The notes beneath the pieces were generated by a model. It made no database searches. It was not told where the DNA came from and saw nothing but the letters and a program-made list of their open reading frames with translations. The position numbers were made by a program, and so were the translations under genes. Positions 20,791 to 29,610 of a stretch of 64,000 nt of DNA are shown here, one piece after another (positions within the stretch are counted from its first letter, which is position 1; every line of letters starts with the position of its first letter). Source of the DNA: an uncultured Roseateles sp. (lineage in GTDB: Bacteria > Pseudomonadota > Gammaproteobacteria > Burkholderiales > Burkholderiaceae); assembly GCA_946886855.1 (NCBI GenBank), contig CAMPJJ010000014.1, forward strand, positions 1 through 64,000. The letters run 5' to 3'.

Positions 20791-22542
20791 TCAGGCGCGC
20801 GCGGTGGCCTTGCCGGCGGTAGGCGGGCGGGCGTCCGGGGTCGCGTCGCCGGCAGGGCCTGCGCGTCGGAGCGTGCCCGTGCGTTCGACGATCAGGTGGG
20901 ACGCGTAGGTGCCGAGCGCCACCACCGCGATCGCCAGCACGCCCAGGGCGGCGCCGGGACCGCGTCCGGCGATGCTCTGCATGTAGAGGTAGATGCCGTA
21001 GCTCATGGGCGCCTGCGATTGCGAGGACGTGAGCAGGATGGTGGCCGACAGCTCGACGGCCGCCGTGACGAAGCTGGTGACGAACCCGGCCAGGATGCCG
21101 CCCGCCATCAGCGGCACCATCACGCGCCGGATCGTGCGCAGCTTGGTGGCGCCCAGGCTTTCGGCCGCCTCCTCCAGCGAGGTGTGGACCTGCTGCAGCG
21201 CGGCGATGCACGAGCGCAAGGCATAGGGCAGTCGACGCACCGCGTAGGCGATCATGATGATGAACCACGTGCTGGTCAGCATCACGTCGGTGCCGGGCAC
21301 CGCGACACCGCGGAAGAAGCGCAGATAGCCGATCGCCAGCACCAGGCCGGGCACCGCGAGCGCGGCGCTGGCCAGCCAGTCGAGCCACTGCCGGGCCGGC
21401 AGCTGGGTCCTCAGGATCAGGTAGGCGATCGTCGTTCCCAGCAGGACGTCGATGCCGGCGGCCATGCCGCAATAGAGCAGGGTGTTGCCGACCATGCCGC
21501 CCGCGTCGTGGAACACCGCGCCGTAGTGCGCCAGCGTGTAGCCGTCGGGCAGCGGGGCGAAGCTCCACACCGAAGCGAAGGACAGCAGCAGCACGCCCAG
21601 GTGGGGCGACAGGGTCAGCAGCAGGACCAGCCCGATCCAGGCATAGGCGGCCAGCGAGCCCGCCCTGGACAGCTTGCGCCGCTGGATGCTGCCGCCGCCC
21701 TTCTGGGTGGTGGCGTAGTCCTTGCCCTTGAGCACCCGGGCCGACAGGGCCATCGCCGCGATCGAGAACACGATCATGAGCACGCTGGTGACGTAGCCCA
21801 GCGGATCGTCGATGCCGACCTGGGTGATGCGCAGGTAGGCCTGGGGGGCCAGCATGTTGGTGGTGCCCAGCACGAGCGGCGTCCCCAGATCGTCGAACAC
21901 CTTGATGAAGACCAGGGACGCGCCGGCGACGAAGCCGGGCATGGCCAGCGGGAAGATCACCCGGCGGAACAGCCGCCAGCCGCGGCACCCCAGGTTCAGG
22001 GCCGCTTCTTCCATGGCGCCGTCGATGTTGCGCAGGGCCAGAGTGAGATTCATCAGGATGAAGGGGAAGTAGTGCAGCGCCTCCACGAAGATGACCCCGT
22101 TGAGCCCGTCCATGATCGGCACGGTGACGCCCAGATGCGCTTCGAGCAGCAGGTTGATGGTCCCCGAGCGGCCGAAGATCAGCTGCATGGCCACCGCGCC
22201 GACGAAGGGCGGCATGATCAGCGGCAGCACCCCCAGCGTCTGGATCAGCAAAGCGCCGCGGAACTCGAAGCGGACGGTGAAGTAGGCCAGCGGCACCGCG
22301 ATCAAGGCCGCCGCCAGCGTGGCCATGGTCGCGACGTAGAGGCTGTTCTGGAACGCCTCCATCATCAGCGGCTGGTGCAGGAAGGCCGAGAAATGGCCCA
22401 GCGTCAGGCTGCCGTCGGCATTGACGAAGGCGGAGAAGAACACCCACGCCACCGGCAGCACCAGGAACAGCAGCAGGAAGGCCACGACGAGGCCCGCCGC
22501 CAACCAGGCGCCGGGTCGATTCGAATGGGGGGAGAAGGACAT
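20791..22542 (-). CDS. ABC transporter permease, fused two-domain (FbpB-like)
   Basis: The 583-residue inner-membrane protein has two permease halves, each with about six helices. The first carries the EEAALNLGCRGWRLFRRVIFPLAMPG coupling loop and the second EEAAESLGATKLRTIRRVMVPLMAGG. Such fused permeases are characteristic of the iron(III)/2-aminoethylphosphonate-type importers. The ATG at 22542 lies eight bases after the binding-protein stop. The last 30 residues are polar and proline/alanine rich. Confidence 0.93.
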   Translation of the reverse strand: MSFSPHSNRPGAWLAAGLVVAFLLLFLVLPVAWVFFSAFVNADGSLTLGHFSAFLHQPLMMEAFQNSLYVATMATLAAALIAVPLAYFTVRFEFRGALLIQTLGVLPLIMPPFVGAVAMQLIFGRSGTINLLLEAHLGVTVPIMDGLNGVIFVEALHYFPFILMNLTLALRNIDGAMEEAALNLGCRGWRLFRRVIFPLAMPGFVAGASLVFIKVFDDLGTPLVLGTTNMLAPQAYLRITQVGIDDPLGYVTSVLMIVFSIAAMALSARVLKGKDYATTQKGGGSIQRRKLSRAGSLAAYAWIGLVLLLTLSPHLGVLLLSFASVWSFAPLPDGYTLAHYGAVFHDAGGMVGNTLLYCGMAAGIDVLLGTTIAYLILRTQLPARQWLDWLASAALAVPGLVLAIGYLRFFRGVAVPGTDVMLTSTWFIIMIAYAVRRLPYALRSCIAALQQVHTSLEEAAESLGATKLRTIRRVMVPLMAGGILAGFVTSFVTAAVELSATILLTSSQSQAPMSYGIYLYMQSIAGRGPGAALGVLAIAVVALGTYASHLIVERTGTLRRAGPAGDATPDARPPTAGKATARA

Positions 22543-22550
22543 GCCCGGCC

Positions 22551-23879
22551 TCACTTGACGAGCGCCGCGGCTTCTTCCGCCAGTTGGCGGGCCAGCCTGT
22601 AGTTGTCGAGCGCCTTGGCGTTCCACGCGCCCTCGACCCCGGTCACCTGCTTGTTGGCGTCGGCATCCTTCTTGTCGGAGGTGAACAGCGCCAGGAAGCG
22701 CGCATCTCGGGACATCGCCTCCGAGACCAGGGGCGTGAAGACCAGGTCGCGGGCGCGCCTGACGCGGCTGGCGGCCTCCGCGTTCGGCTTGGCGGCCAGC
22801 GCCGCCTCGGCCGTCTGGATCGCCCGGGTCGCGGCCTGAAGTTCCTTGTGACGGAAGGTGATGGTCTGGTCGAACAGCGCGGTGACCAGGAAGTAACGGG
22901 CGGCCGAGAGTTCCGGATCGAATTTCACCTTGGCCCGCCGGGCGACCTCGAACGCGTTGGGATATCCGGCCGGCATCTTCATCCTGTCGGGCGGCAGCAC
23001 CGGCAGGCGCGACAGCTGCGGCAGCGTGAGCAACTCCTGACCCTCCCTGGAGAGCGCGAAGCTGATGAAGCGCCGGGCCTCGGCCGGGTTCTTGCCGCCC
23101 GTGATCAGCGCGATGCTCGCGGGCACGACCGCGGTCACGGACGGGTAGGCGAACTCCACGGGGAAGCCGGAGAACTTGCCGCTCAGACCGAAGAAATCGA
23201 TCACCAGGCCGATGCCGAACTGACCGTTGTTGACGCCGTCGGGGACCCCGAAGCTGCGCTCCGTGATGGCCGCCGCGTTGCCCGCGATCTGCAGCACCTG
23301 GGTCCAGCCCTTGTCCCAGCCTTCGCCCTGCAGGATCGCCTCGATGGTGAGATGCGTCGTGCCGGAACGCGACGGCGAGCTGAGCGCGACATGGCTGAAG
23401 TAGACGGGCTTGGTCAGGTCCGACCATTCCAGCGGCACCGGCAGTTTCTTGGCCGCCAGATAGCGCGTGTTCCACATCAGCCCGTAGCCGCCCAGGGCCT
23501 GCCCGAGGTACAGGCCGTCCGGATCGTTGATCGGATAGCCGGCGATCTCCGCGGGCACCGCCGGATTGCGGAGGTCGGCCACGCGTTCCAGGAGCTTGGC
23601 CTTCGCGAGCACCTCGAAGGCATCGGGCGCGGAAGCCCAGAAGACATCGGGCCGATGGCCCGGGCCCAGCTCCCGCACATAGGCGACGCCCGAGGTGGTG
23701 CTCTTGTTGAGGATCTCCAGCCGGATGTCCGGATGGAGCTTCTCGAAAGCGGTCTTGTAGGCCTGCGTCAGTTCCTTGGGGAAGGACGTCACGACCGATA
23801 CGGTGCCGGCCTGGGCCAGCGGAGCGGCGAGGGCGGCCAGCGCGAGCGCGGCGGACTTGAGCATGCGACGGGTGATCAC
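22551..23879 (-). CDS. Periplasmic binding protein of the ABC importer
   Basis: The 442-residue protein starts at a GTG (23879) six bases after AAGGAG and has a signal peptide (MLKSAALALAALAAPLAQAG). The body is a family 1/6-like binding protein: VVTSFPKELTQAYKTAFEKLHP, RPDVFWASAPDAFE, GYGLMWNTRYL and GGKNPAEARRFISFAL. These features recall FbpA, PgtC and phosphonate-binding proteins, so ferric iron, phosphoglycerate or an organophosphonate are candidate ligands. It is longer than FbpA because of a helical C-terminal extension of about 90 residues. Confidence 0.88.
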   Translation of the reverse strand: MITRRMLKSAALALAALAAPLAQAGTVSVVTSFPKELTQAYKTAFEKLHPDIRLEILNKSTTSGVAYVRELGPGHRPDVFWASAPDAFEVLAKAKLLERVADLRNPAVPAEIAGYPINDPDGLYLGQALGGYGLMWNTRYLAAKKLPVPLEWSDLTKPVYFSHVALSSPSRSGTTHLTIEAILQGEGWDKGWTQVLQIAGNAAAITERSFGVPDGVNNGQFGIGLVIDFFGLSGKFSGFPVEFAYPSVTAVVPASIALITGGKNPAEARRFISFALSREGQELLTLPQLSRLPVLPPDRMKMPAGYPNAFEVARRAKVKFDPELSAARYFLVTALFDQTITFRHKELQAATRAIQTAEAALAAKPNAEAASRVRRARDLVFTPLVSEAMSRDARFLALFTSDKKDADANKQVTGVEGAWNAKALDNYRLARQLAEEAAALVK

Positions 23880-24187
23880 GGTTGTCTCCTTCGACGTCAT
23901 CTGTTCGGCGGTTGCCGACGTCTTCTTTCTGATGGCGCGCCGATGCTCCGCGAAGAGCCGGCCGTGCGTCCAATCAGACTTTGTGATCCGTCCCATCAGA
24001 CCGGGCGCGTCGCGCCGGCCGGATCCGCAGGGCGTCCGGACGCATTGCCGGCGCTGATGCCGCGGATCAGAAACGGTGATTGGCTGCGGAGGATCTCTTT
24101 CCGTACGCTGTACCCCGCCTGATTCGATACGGCATGGCTGCAGCCCGACCCGCATCGGCAAGACATCAACAATCACAGGAGACGACG
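23880..24187. other. Divergent intergenic region, importer operon / acid phosphatase
   Basis: This 308-base gap separates the divergent binding-protein and phosphatase genes and must contain both promoters. I see the two ribosome-binding sites at its edges but no convincing -35/-10 pair and no gene. A LysR operator would be expected here if the operon's own regulator controls both sides. Confidence 0.5.
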
Positions 24188-24883
24188 ATGAAGATGAGCA
24201 AGCTGCTGCTGTGCCTGGCCTTGCTGCTGCCGTCCGGGCAGGCCGCCTGGGCCGGGGAAGCGGGTGCGGCCTACCTGGATGCGTCGCGCATCGATTCCAC
24301 CCGGTTCATGGCGCCGCCGCCGGCTGCGGACGAGACCCGCCGGGAGATCGACTGGATGCTCGACCTGCAAAGGAAACGGACGCCGGAACAGGCGGCGCGA
24401 TCGGTCGCGGACCTGGAGCAGAGCGTGTTCCGTTTCGCCGATGTGATGGGCCCGCGGTTCGTCGAATCGGAACTGCCGCGCGTGGCCGATTTCTTCAAGC
24501 GGCTCTACAGGACGGAGAGCGCCTTCAACAAGCAGGGCAAGGGGCTCTGGAAGCGCGAGCGCCCGCCCGTGGCCGACGCGCGGCTGAAGCCGGTGGCCAC
24601 CTATGCCAGCGGCGGGTCCTATCCCAGCGGTCATGCGGCCTTCGCCTTCCTGGCGGCCATCGCGCTGGCCGACATGGTGCCCGAGCGGCGGGATCAGATC
24701 TTTGCGCGGGCCAGGGAGTTCGGTGACAACCGGGTGCTGGGCGGGGTCCATTACCCCAGCGACGTCGAAGCCGGCCGCCAGATGGCGGTGATGATCGCCG
24801 CGCTCGTCCAGCAGAACCCGGCCTACCTGGCCGACTTCGCCGCGGCACGGATCGAATTGCGACGCGCACTCGACCTCCCCTGA
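24188..24883 (+). CDS. Class A non-specific acid phosphatase (PhoN-like), secreted
   Basis: The 231-residue protein has a signal peptide (LLLCLALLLPSGQAAWAG) and all three parts of the acid-phosphatase/PAP2 motif: KGLWKRERP, the PSGHAAF segment, and NRVLGGVHYPSD (Arg, His, Asp). It should release phosphate from organic phosphates in the periplasm. AGGAG is six bases before the ATG at 24188. It is divergent from the ABC importer and upstream of a porin, which suggests joint use of phosphorylated compounds. Confidence 0.9.
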   Translation: MKMSKLLLCLALLLPSGQAAWAGEAGAAYLDASRIDSTRFMAPPPAADETRREIDWMLDLQRKRTPEQAARSVADLEQSVFRFADVMGPRFVESELPRVADFFKRLYRTESAFNKQGKGLWKRERPPVADARLKPVATYASGGSYPSGHAAFAFLAAIALADMVPERRDQIFARAREFGDNRVLGGVHYPSDVEAGRQMAVMIAALVQQNPAYLADFAAARIELRRALDLP

Positions 24884-24917
24884 TCGACCCTGATCCCGCT
24901 GATCCCGCTGATCCCCT
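24881..24917. repeat. 9-bp tandem repeat over the phosphatase stop
   Basis: TGATCCCGC occurs in two exact consecutive copies (24891-24908), flanked by a diverged copy on each side. The stop codon lies in the first, diverged copy. Likely slippage product in the phosphatase-porin gap. Confidence 0.6.
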
Positions 24918-25010
24918 GAACGCCTGACGTCCGCGTCGCCCCCGCGCGCGGCCTGGCGGAGCCCTGTCCGCCCGCAGGCACATCGCCCCCTCCAAGACGA
25001 AAAGGTCCCC

Positions 25011-25967
25011 ATGAAAACGTCCAAGTTCCTCGGCACCGCGTTGTGCCTCGCCGTCGGCGTTGTCGGCGCCGTAGCGGCCCAGCCAAGCGCCGTGACCATC
25101 GCTGGCAAGATCGATCTCGGCGTCGGCCGCAACATCGGCGCCACGCGCACCGGCGTGCAGGATGCCGCCGGCAGCCGCCTGAGCCTGCGCGGCGATGAAG
25201 ATCTGGGCGGCGGCCTGCGCGCCCTCTTTGCGCTCGAGCACCGGTTTTCGCCCGACACGGGCATGCAGACGGACGCCACGCGCTTCTGGCAGGGCTATGC
25301 GACCGTCGGCCTGCGCCATGCCTGGGGCAGCATCCATCTCGGCCACCAGTACACCGCGGCCTACTCCCTGGCGCAGAACGTCATCGATCCCTGGGGCGGC
25401 GACACCGTGGCGCAGTTGCGCACGGCCTGGCGCGGCGGCGTGGCCCGCACGCGCGTCTCCGACTCGATCCGCTACGACTACGGGGCCGACGGGGTGAACG
25501 TCGCGGCCTCGCTGGGCGAAGCCGTCGTCGACGGGGCGGGCGCCGGACCCGACCGGCCCTTCTCGATCGCCGCCAACTATGCGGTGGGGGCGCTGCTCGT
25601 GGCGGCGGGTTGGGAGGATCCCGCCCATGCCGAGGACCACCTGTTCAGCCTGGGCGCCACGTACCGCATCGGCGGCACCACGCTGGCCGCCGGCTGGTCC
25701 CGCGGCCGGACGACCCGGTCCGATCATTTCAGGTCCATCCTCCTGGCCGTGAACCACCGGGTCGGGGTGGGCAGCCTCCGGGCCGGGATGGTCACGGCCA
25801 CGACGCGCACGGCGGCCGGGACGACGCGTGCCGAGACCCGCAAGCTCGGACTCGGCTACTTCCACCCCTTGTCCAAGCGGACCTTCCTCTACGTCAACGT
25901 CGCGCACGATCGCAAGGTCGAGGTGATGCCGTTCGGTTTCGACCTGGGCATGCAGCACAACTTCTGA
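25011..25967 (+). CDS. Gram-negative porin (Burkholderiales Omp32-like)
   Basis: The 318-residue outer-membrane protein starts with a signal peptide (LGTALCLAVGVVGAVAA) and has the porin-4 family start VTIAGKIDLGVGRN, SRLSLRGDEDLGGGLRALFALEHRF with RFWQGYATVGL, and ends in phenylalanine (MQHNF), the Bam recognition residue. It is shorter than many relatives (about 350). It lies between the phosphatase and pyruvate kinase genes. Anion selectivity is typical of the family, which would suit phosphorylated substrates, but this is inference. Confidence 0.9.
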   Translation: MKTSKFLGTALCLAVGVVGAVAAQPSAVTIAGKIDLGVGRNIGATRTGVQDAAGSRLSLRGDEDLGGGLRALFALEHRFSPDTGMQTDATRFWQGYATVGLRHAWGSIHLGHQYTAAYSLAQNVIDPWGGDTVAQLRTAWRGGVARTRVSDSIRYDYGADGVNVAASLGEAVVDGAGAGPDRPFSIAANYAVGALLVAAGWEDPAHAEDHLFSLGATYRIGGTTLAAGWSRGRTTRSDHFRSILLAVNHRVGVGSLRAGMVTATTRTAAGTTRAETRKLGLGYFHPLSKRTFLYVNVAHDRKVEVMPFGFDLGMQHNF

Positions 25968-26028
25968 GCCGGCCGCGCCCGCCCCATCCCTCCCGCAGCT
26001 GGTCTGCCACTTCCAGGACTTGACGCCG

Positions 26029-27483
26029 ATGTCTCTCGCCCTCCCGACCACCTCCGGACGTGCCGTCGACAGGCGCGGCCGTCGTGCCAAGATCGTGGCC
26101 ACCCTGGGTCCGGCCAGTTCCGATGCCTGCACGATCCGGGCCCTGTTCGACGCCGGGGCTGACCTGTTCCGCCTCAACATGAGCCATGGCACGAAGGCCT
26201 CGCACCGGGCGAACCTGGAAGCGATCCGGGCCATGGAGCTCGACACGGGCCGACCGGTCGCCGTCCTGCTGGATCTGCAGGGGCCGAAGTTGCGGATCGG
26301 CGCGTTCGCCGAAGGGCCCGTCGAACTGGCCGCGGGCAGCGGCTTCCGCCTGGATACGGACGCGGCGCCCGGGGATGGCGGCCGGGTGTGCTTGCCCCAT
26401 CCCGAGATCTTCGCGGCGATGCGCGTGGACACGGACCTGCTGCTGGACGACGGGCGGCTGCGCCTGCGCGTCACCGACTGTGGCGCCGGGTTCATCGACA
26501 CGGTGGTGGTGACCGGCGGGTGGTTGTCGGACCGCAAGGGCCTGAACGTGCCCTCGGTCCTGCTGCCGATGTCCGCGTTGACGGACAAGGACCGCGTCGA
26601 CCTGGCCTTCGGTCTGGAGATGGGGGTCGATTGGGTGGCGCTCTCCTTCGTGCAGCGGCCCGAGGACCTGGACGAGGTGCATGCCATCGTCCGGGGTCGG
26701 GCGGGCGTGATGGCGAAACTCGAGAAGCCCGCGGCGATCGCTGCCCTGGAGGCCATCGTCCGTCAGGCCGACGCCGTCATGGTCGCTCGCGGCGACCTGG
26801 GTGTCGAGTTGCCGGCGGAACAGGTGCCGCGCCTCCAGAAGCGGATCATCCGGGCCTGCCGTGCGGCCGGCAAGCCGGTCATCGTCGCGACGCAGATGCT
26901 GGAGTCGATGATCCACGCGCCCGTGCCGACGCGCGCCGAGGCCTCGGACGTGGCGACCGCGATCTACGAAGGCAGCGACGCGGTCATGCTGTCGGCCGAG
27001 TCGGCCTCCGGACGTTATCCACGAGAGGCGGTCGGCATGATGGATCGCATCATCCGCGAGGTCGAGTCGGACTGCCGCGACCGGCCCGCCGTCGACGTGC
27101 TGCCCGCGGACGCCCGTCCCGGTCCCGCCGCCGCCATCTCGCAGTGCCTGCGCACGGCCGCCGCGCTGCTGCGGGTCGCGGCGATCGTGACCTACTCGAG
27201 TTCCGGTGCCACGGCGCTGCGCGTCGCGCGCGAGCGTCCCGCGGCGATCGTGCTGAGCATCACGCCCGATCCCGGCATCGCCCGCAGGCTGGTGTTGTCA
27301 TGGGGCGTCCACTCGGTCCACCTGGCCGCCCCGGTCCGGGACATCCCGGACCTGCTCCGCCAAGCCTGCGAGGTGGCCCGCGATGAGGACATCGCCGTGG
27401 CCGGCGACCATCTCTGCATCGCGGCGGGAACGCCGTTCGGCGTCGCGGGCAGCACCAATTTCATTCACATCGTGAAGGCGTGA
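26029..27483 (+). CDS. pyk: Pyruvate kinase
   Basis: Pyruvate kinase converts phosphoenolpyruvate and ADP to pyruvate and ATP. The 484-residue protein has RAKIVATLGPASS at the N-terminus, LFRLNMSHG, LLDLQGPKLRIG, MAKLEKPAAI, the MVARGDLGVELP signature, and TQMLESMIHAPVPTRAEASDVA. A C-terminal allosteric domain ends in STNFIHIVKA. ATG at 26029 is chosen because AGGA lies ten bases upstream. The position after an importer, phosphatase and porin is unusual for pyk and may reflect a role in catabolism of phosphorylated C3 compounds. Confidence 0.95.
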   Translation: MSLALPTTSGRAVDRRGRRAKIVATLGPASSDACTIRALFDAGADLFRLNMSHGTKASHRANLEAIRAMELDTGRPVAVLLDLQGPKLRIGAFAEGPVELAAGSGFRLDTDAAPGDGGRVCLPHPEIFAAMRVDTDLLLDDGRLRLRVTDCGAGFIDTVVVTGGWLSDRKGLNVPSVLLPMSALTDKDRVDLAFGLEMGVDWVALSFVQRPEDLDEVHAIVRGRAGVMAKLEKPAAIAALEAIVRQADAVMVARGDLGVELPAEQVPRLQKRIIRACRAAGKPVIVATQMLESMIHAPVPTRAEASDVATAIYEGSDAVMLSAESASGRYPREAVGMMDRIIREVESDCRDRPAVDVLPADARPGPAAAISQCLRTAAALLRVAAIVTYSSSGATALRVARERPAAIVLSITPDPGIARRLVLSWGVHSVHLAAPVRDIPDLLRQACEVARDEDIAVAGDHLCIAAGTPFGVAGSTNFIHIVKA

Positions 27484-27525
27484 AGGCATGAAGGCATGAA
27501 GGGGTGAAGGGGTGAAGGGGTGAGG
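27471..27525. repeat. 8-bp tandem repeat over the pyruvate kinase stop
   Basis: About seven copies of an 8-base unit of form NNTGAAGG run from 27471 to 27525: CG, CG, CA, CA, GG, GG, then a truncated GG unit. The pyk stop codon falls inside the second copy. The array separates pyk from the convergent enoyl-CoA hydratase gene. Confidence 0.85.
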
Positions 27526-27527
27526 CG

Positions 27528-28364
27528 CTACTCGCCGCGCCACACCGGCTTCCTCCGTTCCGTGAACGCCCCCACGCCCTCGCGGAAGTCCGCGCTGCCG
27601 TAGCACTTCCGGATGAGGTCGTCGACGTCGGGCAGATGGCTCGACGTGAGCCGGCGCAGGATCTCCTTGCTGACCGCCTGCGTCACCGGTGCCAGGGGGC
27701 TCAAGCGCTCGCAGAGCGCGTCCCGCGCCGCGTCCAGCGCCTCGGCGGCGCAGACCGCATGCAGATAGCCGCATGCGAGCGCCTCGTCCGCGAGCATCGA
27801 CTCGGCCAGCAGCAGCATGCGCCGCACGCGCTGCGTTCCCCACGCGGCCTGCAGCCGCGCGATGTTGGCCGCCGACAAGGTGTTGCCCAGCGTGCGCGCG
27901 ATGGGCACGGCGAACTTCGCATCCGTCGTCGCGATGCGGAAGTCGCAGGCCGTCGCAATCGCCAGCCCGCCGCCAACGGCCCAGCCCTCGATCACCGCGA
28001 CCGTCGGCATCGGCAGTTGCTCGACGAGCTGGATGCCGTGATCGATGCGCTGCTCGTAGGCGACGCCGTCGTCGCCGCCATCGGCTCCGTCCCGGAAGGC
28101 CAGGAACTGCGCGATGTCCGTGCCCGCGACGAACGCCTGGCCGCCCGCGCCGCGGAACACCACGACGCGGATCTCCCGATCTCGCGCGAGCGACTCGCAG
28201 TGCGCGGCGAGCTGCCCGTACATCTCCCAGGTCATCGCATTGCGCGCCTCGGGCCGTTCGAAGGTGATCGTGGCGATCGCGCCCTCGCGGCTCAGGCGCG
28301 TGGTGCCCTGACTCGTGCGCTCGCCGGGCGCTGGATTCGAGCTGTCGCCCAAGGGCCCGCTCAT
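27528..28364 (-). CDS. Enoyl-CoA hydratase/isomerase family protein
   Basis: The 278-residue crotonase-fold protein has RPEARNAMTWEM, the first oxyanion-hole loop AFVAGTDIAQF and the second IEGWAVGGGLAIATACDFRIA. AAWGTQRVRRMLLLAE replaces the usual glutamate-containing segment, so hydratase activity is uncertain. It starts inside the CoA-transferase stop (ATGA, 28361-28364) and so acts in the same pathway. An acyl-CoA formed by the CoA-transferase is the likely substrate. Confidence 0.87.
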   Translation of the reverse strand: MSGPLGDSSNPAPGERTSQGTTRLSREGAIATITFERPEARNAMTWEMYGQLAAHCESLARDREIRVVVFRGAGGQAFVAGTDIAQFLAFRDGADGGDDGVAYEQRIDHGIQLVEQLPMPTVAVIEGWAVGGGLAIATACDFRIATTDAKFAVPIARTLGNTLSAANIARLQAAWGTQRVRRMLLLAESMLADEALACGYLHAVCAAEALDAARDALCERLSPLAPVTQAVSKEILRRLTSSHLPDVDDLIRKCYGSADFREGVGAFTERRKPVWRGE

Positions 28365-29599
28365 GGGCTCGCCTTCGCGCGCTTCTCCCCGAACGCGCCG
28401 GCGTCGGCCAGCGCGCGCAGCTCCGACGCCTCGATGCCGTACTCCGCCATCACCTCGTCGATGTGCTGCCCCAGCAGCGGCGGCGGATGCCGCACTTCCT
28501 GCGGCGTGCCCAGCAGCTTCACCGCGAAGCCGATGTTGGGCACGCTGCCTTCGATCGGATGCTCGATCTCGATGCGCATCTGGCGGTGCTTGCCGTGCTC
28601 GCTGTTGAACGCCTGCGGATACGTCAGGATCGGTCCCGCCGGAATGCCCGCGGCCAGCATGCGGTCGATCCAATGCTCGGTGGTGTCCTCACCGAAGCTG
28701 CGCTCCAGCGACTCGATCAGCGCCTCGCGATTCGCTAGCCGCAAGGCCACCGAGCCGAAGCGTTCCTCGGCCAGCAGGTCGGGCCGCTCCAGCAGCGTGC
28801 AGAGCTTCGTCCACAGCTTCTGATTCGTCGCGCCCATCACGAAGTAGCCGTCCGACGCCTTCACCGCCTGGTAGGGCGCGCTCATGCGGTTGGAGGTGCC
28901 CAGCGGCGTCGGCTCGCGGCCGGTGCCCCAGTACTCGCAGGTATCCCAGATCGAGAACGCCAGCGCCGAGTCGAACAGGGACGCATCCACGTACTGCCCG
29001 CGACCGGTGGCCTTCGCCCCGATGTATGCGGACAGCGCGCCGTAGACCGCGAACAGCGCGCAGCCGATGTCGGCCACCGGCACGCCGGCCTTCACCGGCG
29101 GCCCGTTGGCATACCCGGTCACGCTCATCACGCCGGACATCGCCTGCGCCATCAGGTCGAAGCCCGGCCGCTCCGACCACGGCCCCGATTGGCCGAAGCC
29201 CGAGATGCTCACGTACACCAGCGCCGGATTGATCGCGCTGAGCGTCTCGTGATCCATGCCCAGCCGCTTCATCGCACCGGGGCGGTAGTTCTCCAGCAGG
29301 ATGTCGGCGTCCTTGACCATGCGGCGCAGCACCTCCTTGCCCGCCTCGGACTTCAGGTCCAGCGTCACGCTGCGCTTGTTGCGGTTCATGTTGAGGAAGC
29401 CCATGCTGTCGGGCCCCTTCATCTTGAATCCCATCGCGCCGCGGGTCTGGTCGCCTTCGGGCGGCTCGATCTTCACGACGTCGGCGCCGAGGTCGGCCAG
29501 CAGCATGCAGGCATACGGGCCGGCCATGACCTGGGTGATGTCGAGGACGCGTACGCCCTTGAGCGGCAGCGGGCGGTGGGATGCAGTCGATGCGGTCAT
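28361..29599 (-). CDS. CaiB/BaiF family CoA-transferase (class III)
   Basis: The 412-residue protein transfers CoA between organic acids. It has the family start LPLKGVRVLDITQVMAGPYA, LADLGADVVKIEPP, NKRSVTLDLKSEAGKEVL and the catalytic aspartate in FDLMAQAMSG or the nearby YVDASLFDS region. AGGAGT lies four bases before the ATG at 29599. It follows the Bug receptor gene by 11 bases and overlaps the hydratase gene. The carboxylate substrate is unknown. Confidence 0.92.
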   Translation of the reverse strand: MTASTASHRPLPLKGVRVLDITQVMAGPYACMLLADLGADVVKIEPPEGDQTRGAMGFKMKGPDSMGFLNMNRNKRSVTLDLKSEAGKEVLRRMVKDADILLENYRPGAMKRLGMDHETLSAINPALVYVSISGFGQSGPWSERPGFDLMAQAMSGVMSVTGYANGPPVKAGVPVADIGCALFAVYGALSAYIGAKATGRGQYVDASLFDSALAFSIWDTCEYWGTGREPTPLGTSNRMSAPYQAVKASDGYFVMGATNQKLWTKLCTLLERPDLLAEERFGSVALRLANREALIESLERSFGEDTTEHWIDRMLAAGIPAGPILTYPQAFNSEHGKHRQMRIEIEHPIEGSVPNIGFAVKLLGTPQEVRHPPPLLGQHIDEVMAEYGIEASELRALADAGAFGEKRAKASP

Positions 29600-29610
29600 G
29601 GCGACTCCTT

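Noticed and set aside
20734..22602. 622-codon plus-strand open frame opposite the ABC permease
   Set aside because: Antisense of a well-conserved permease; product is Gln/His/Arg-rich without recognisable motifs.
20791..23973. Single 1060-codon frame through permease and binding-protein region
   Set aside because: The upstream part is out of frame with the real binding protein; the permease starts at 22542.
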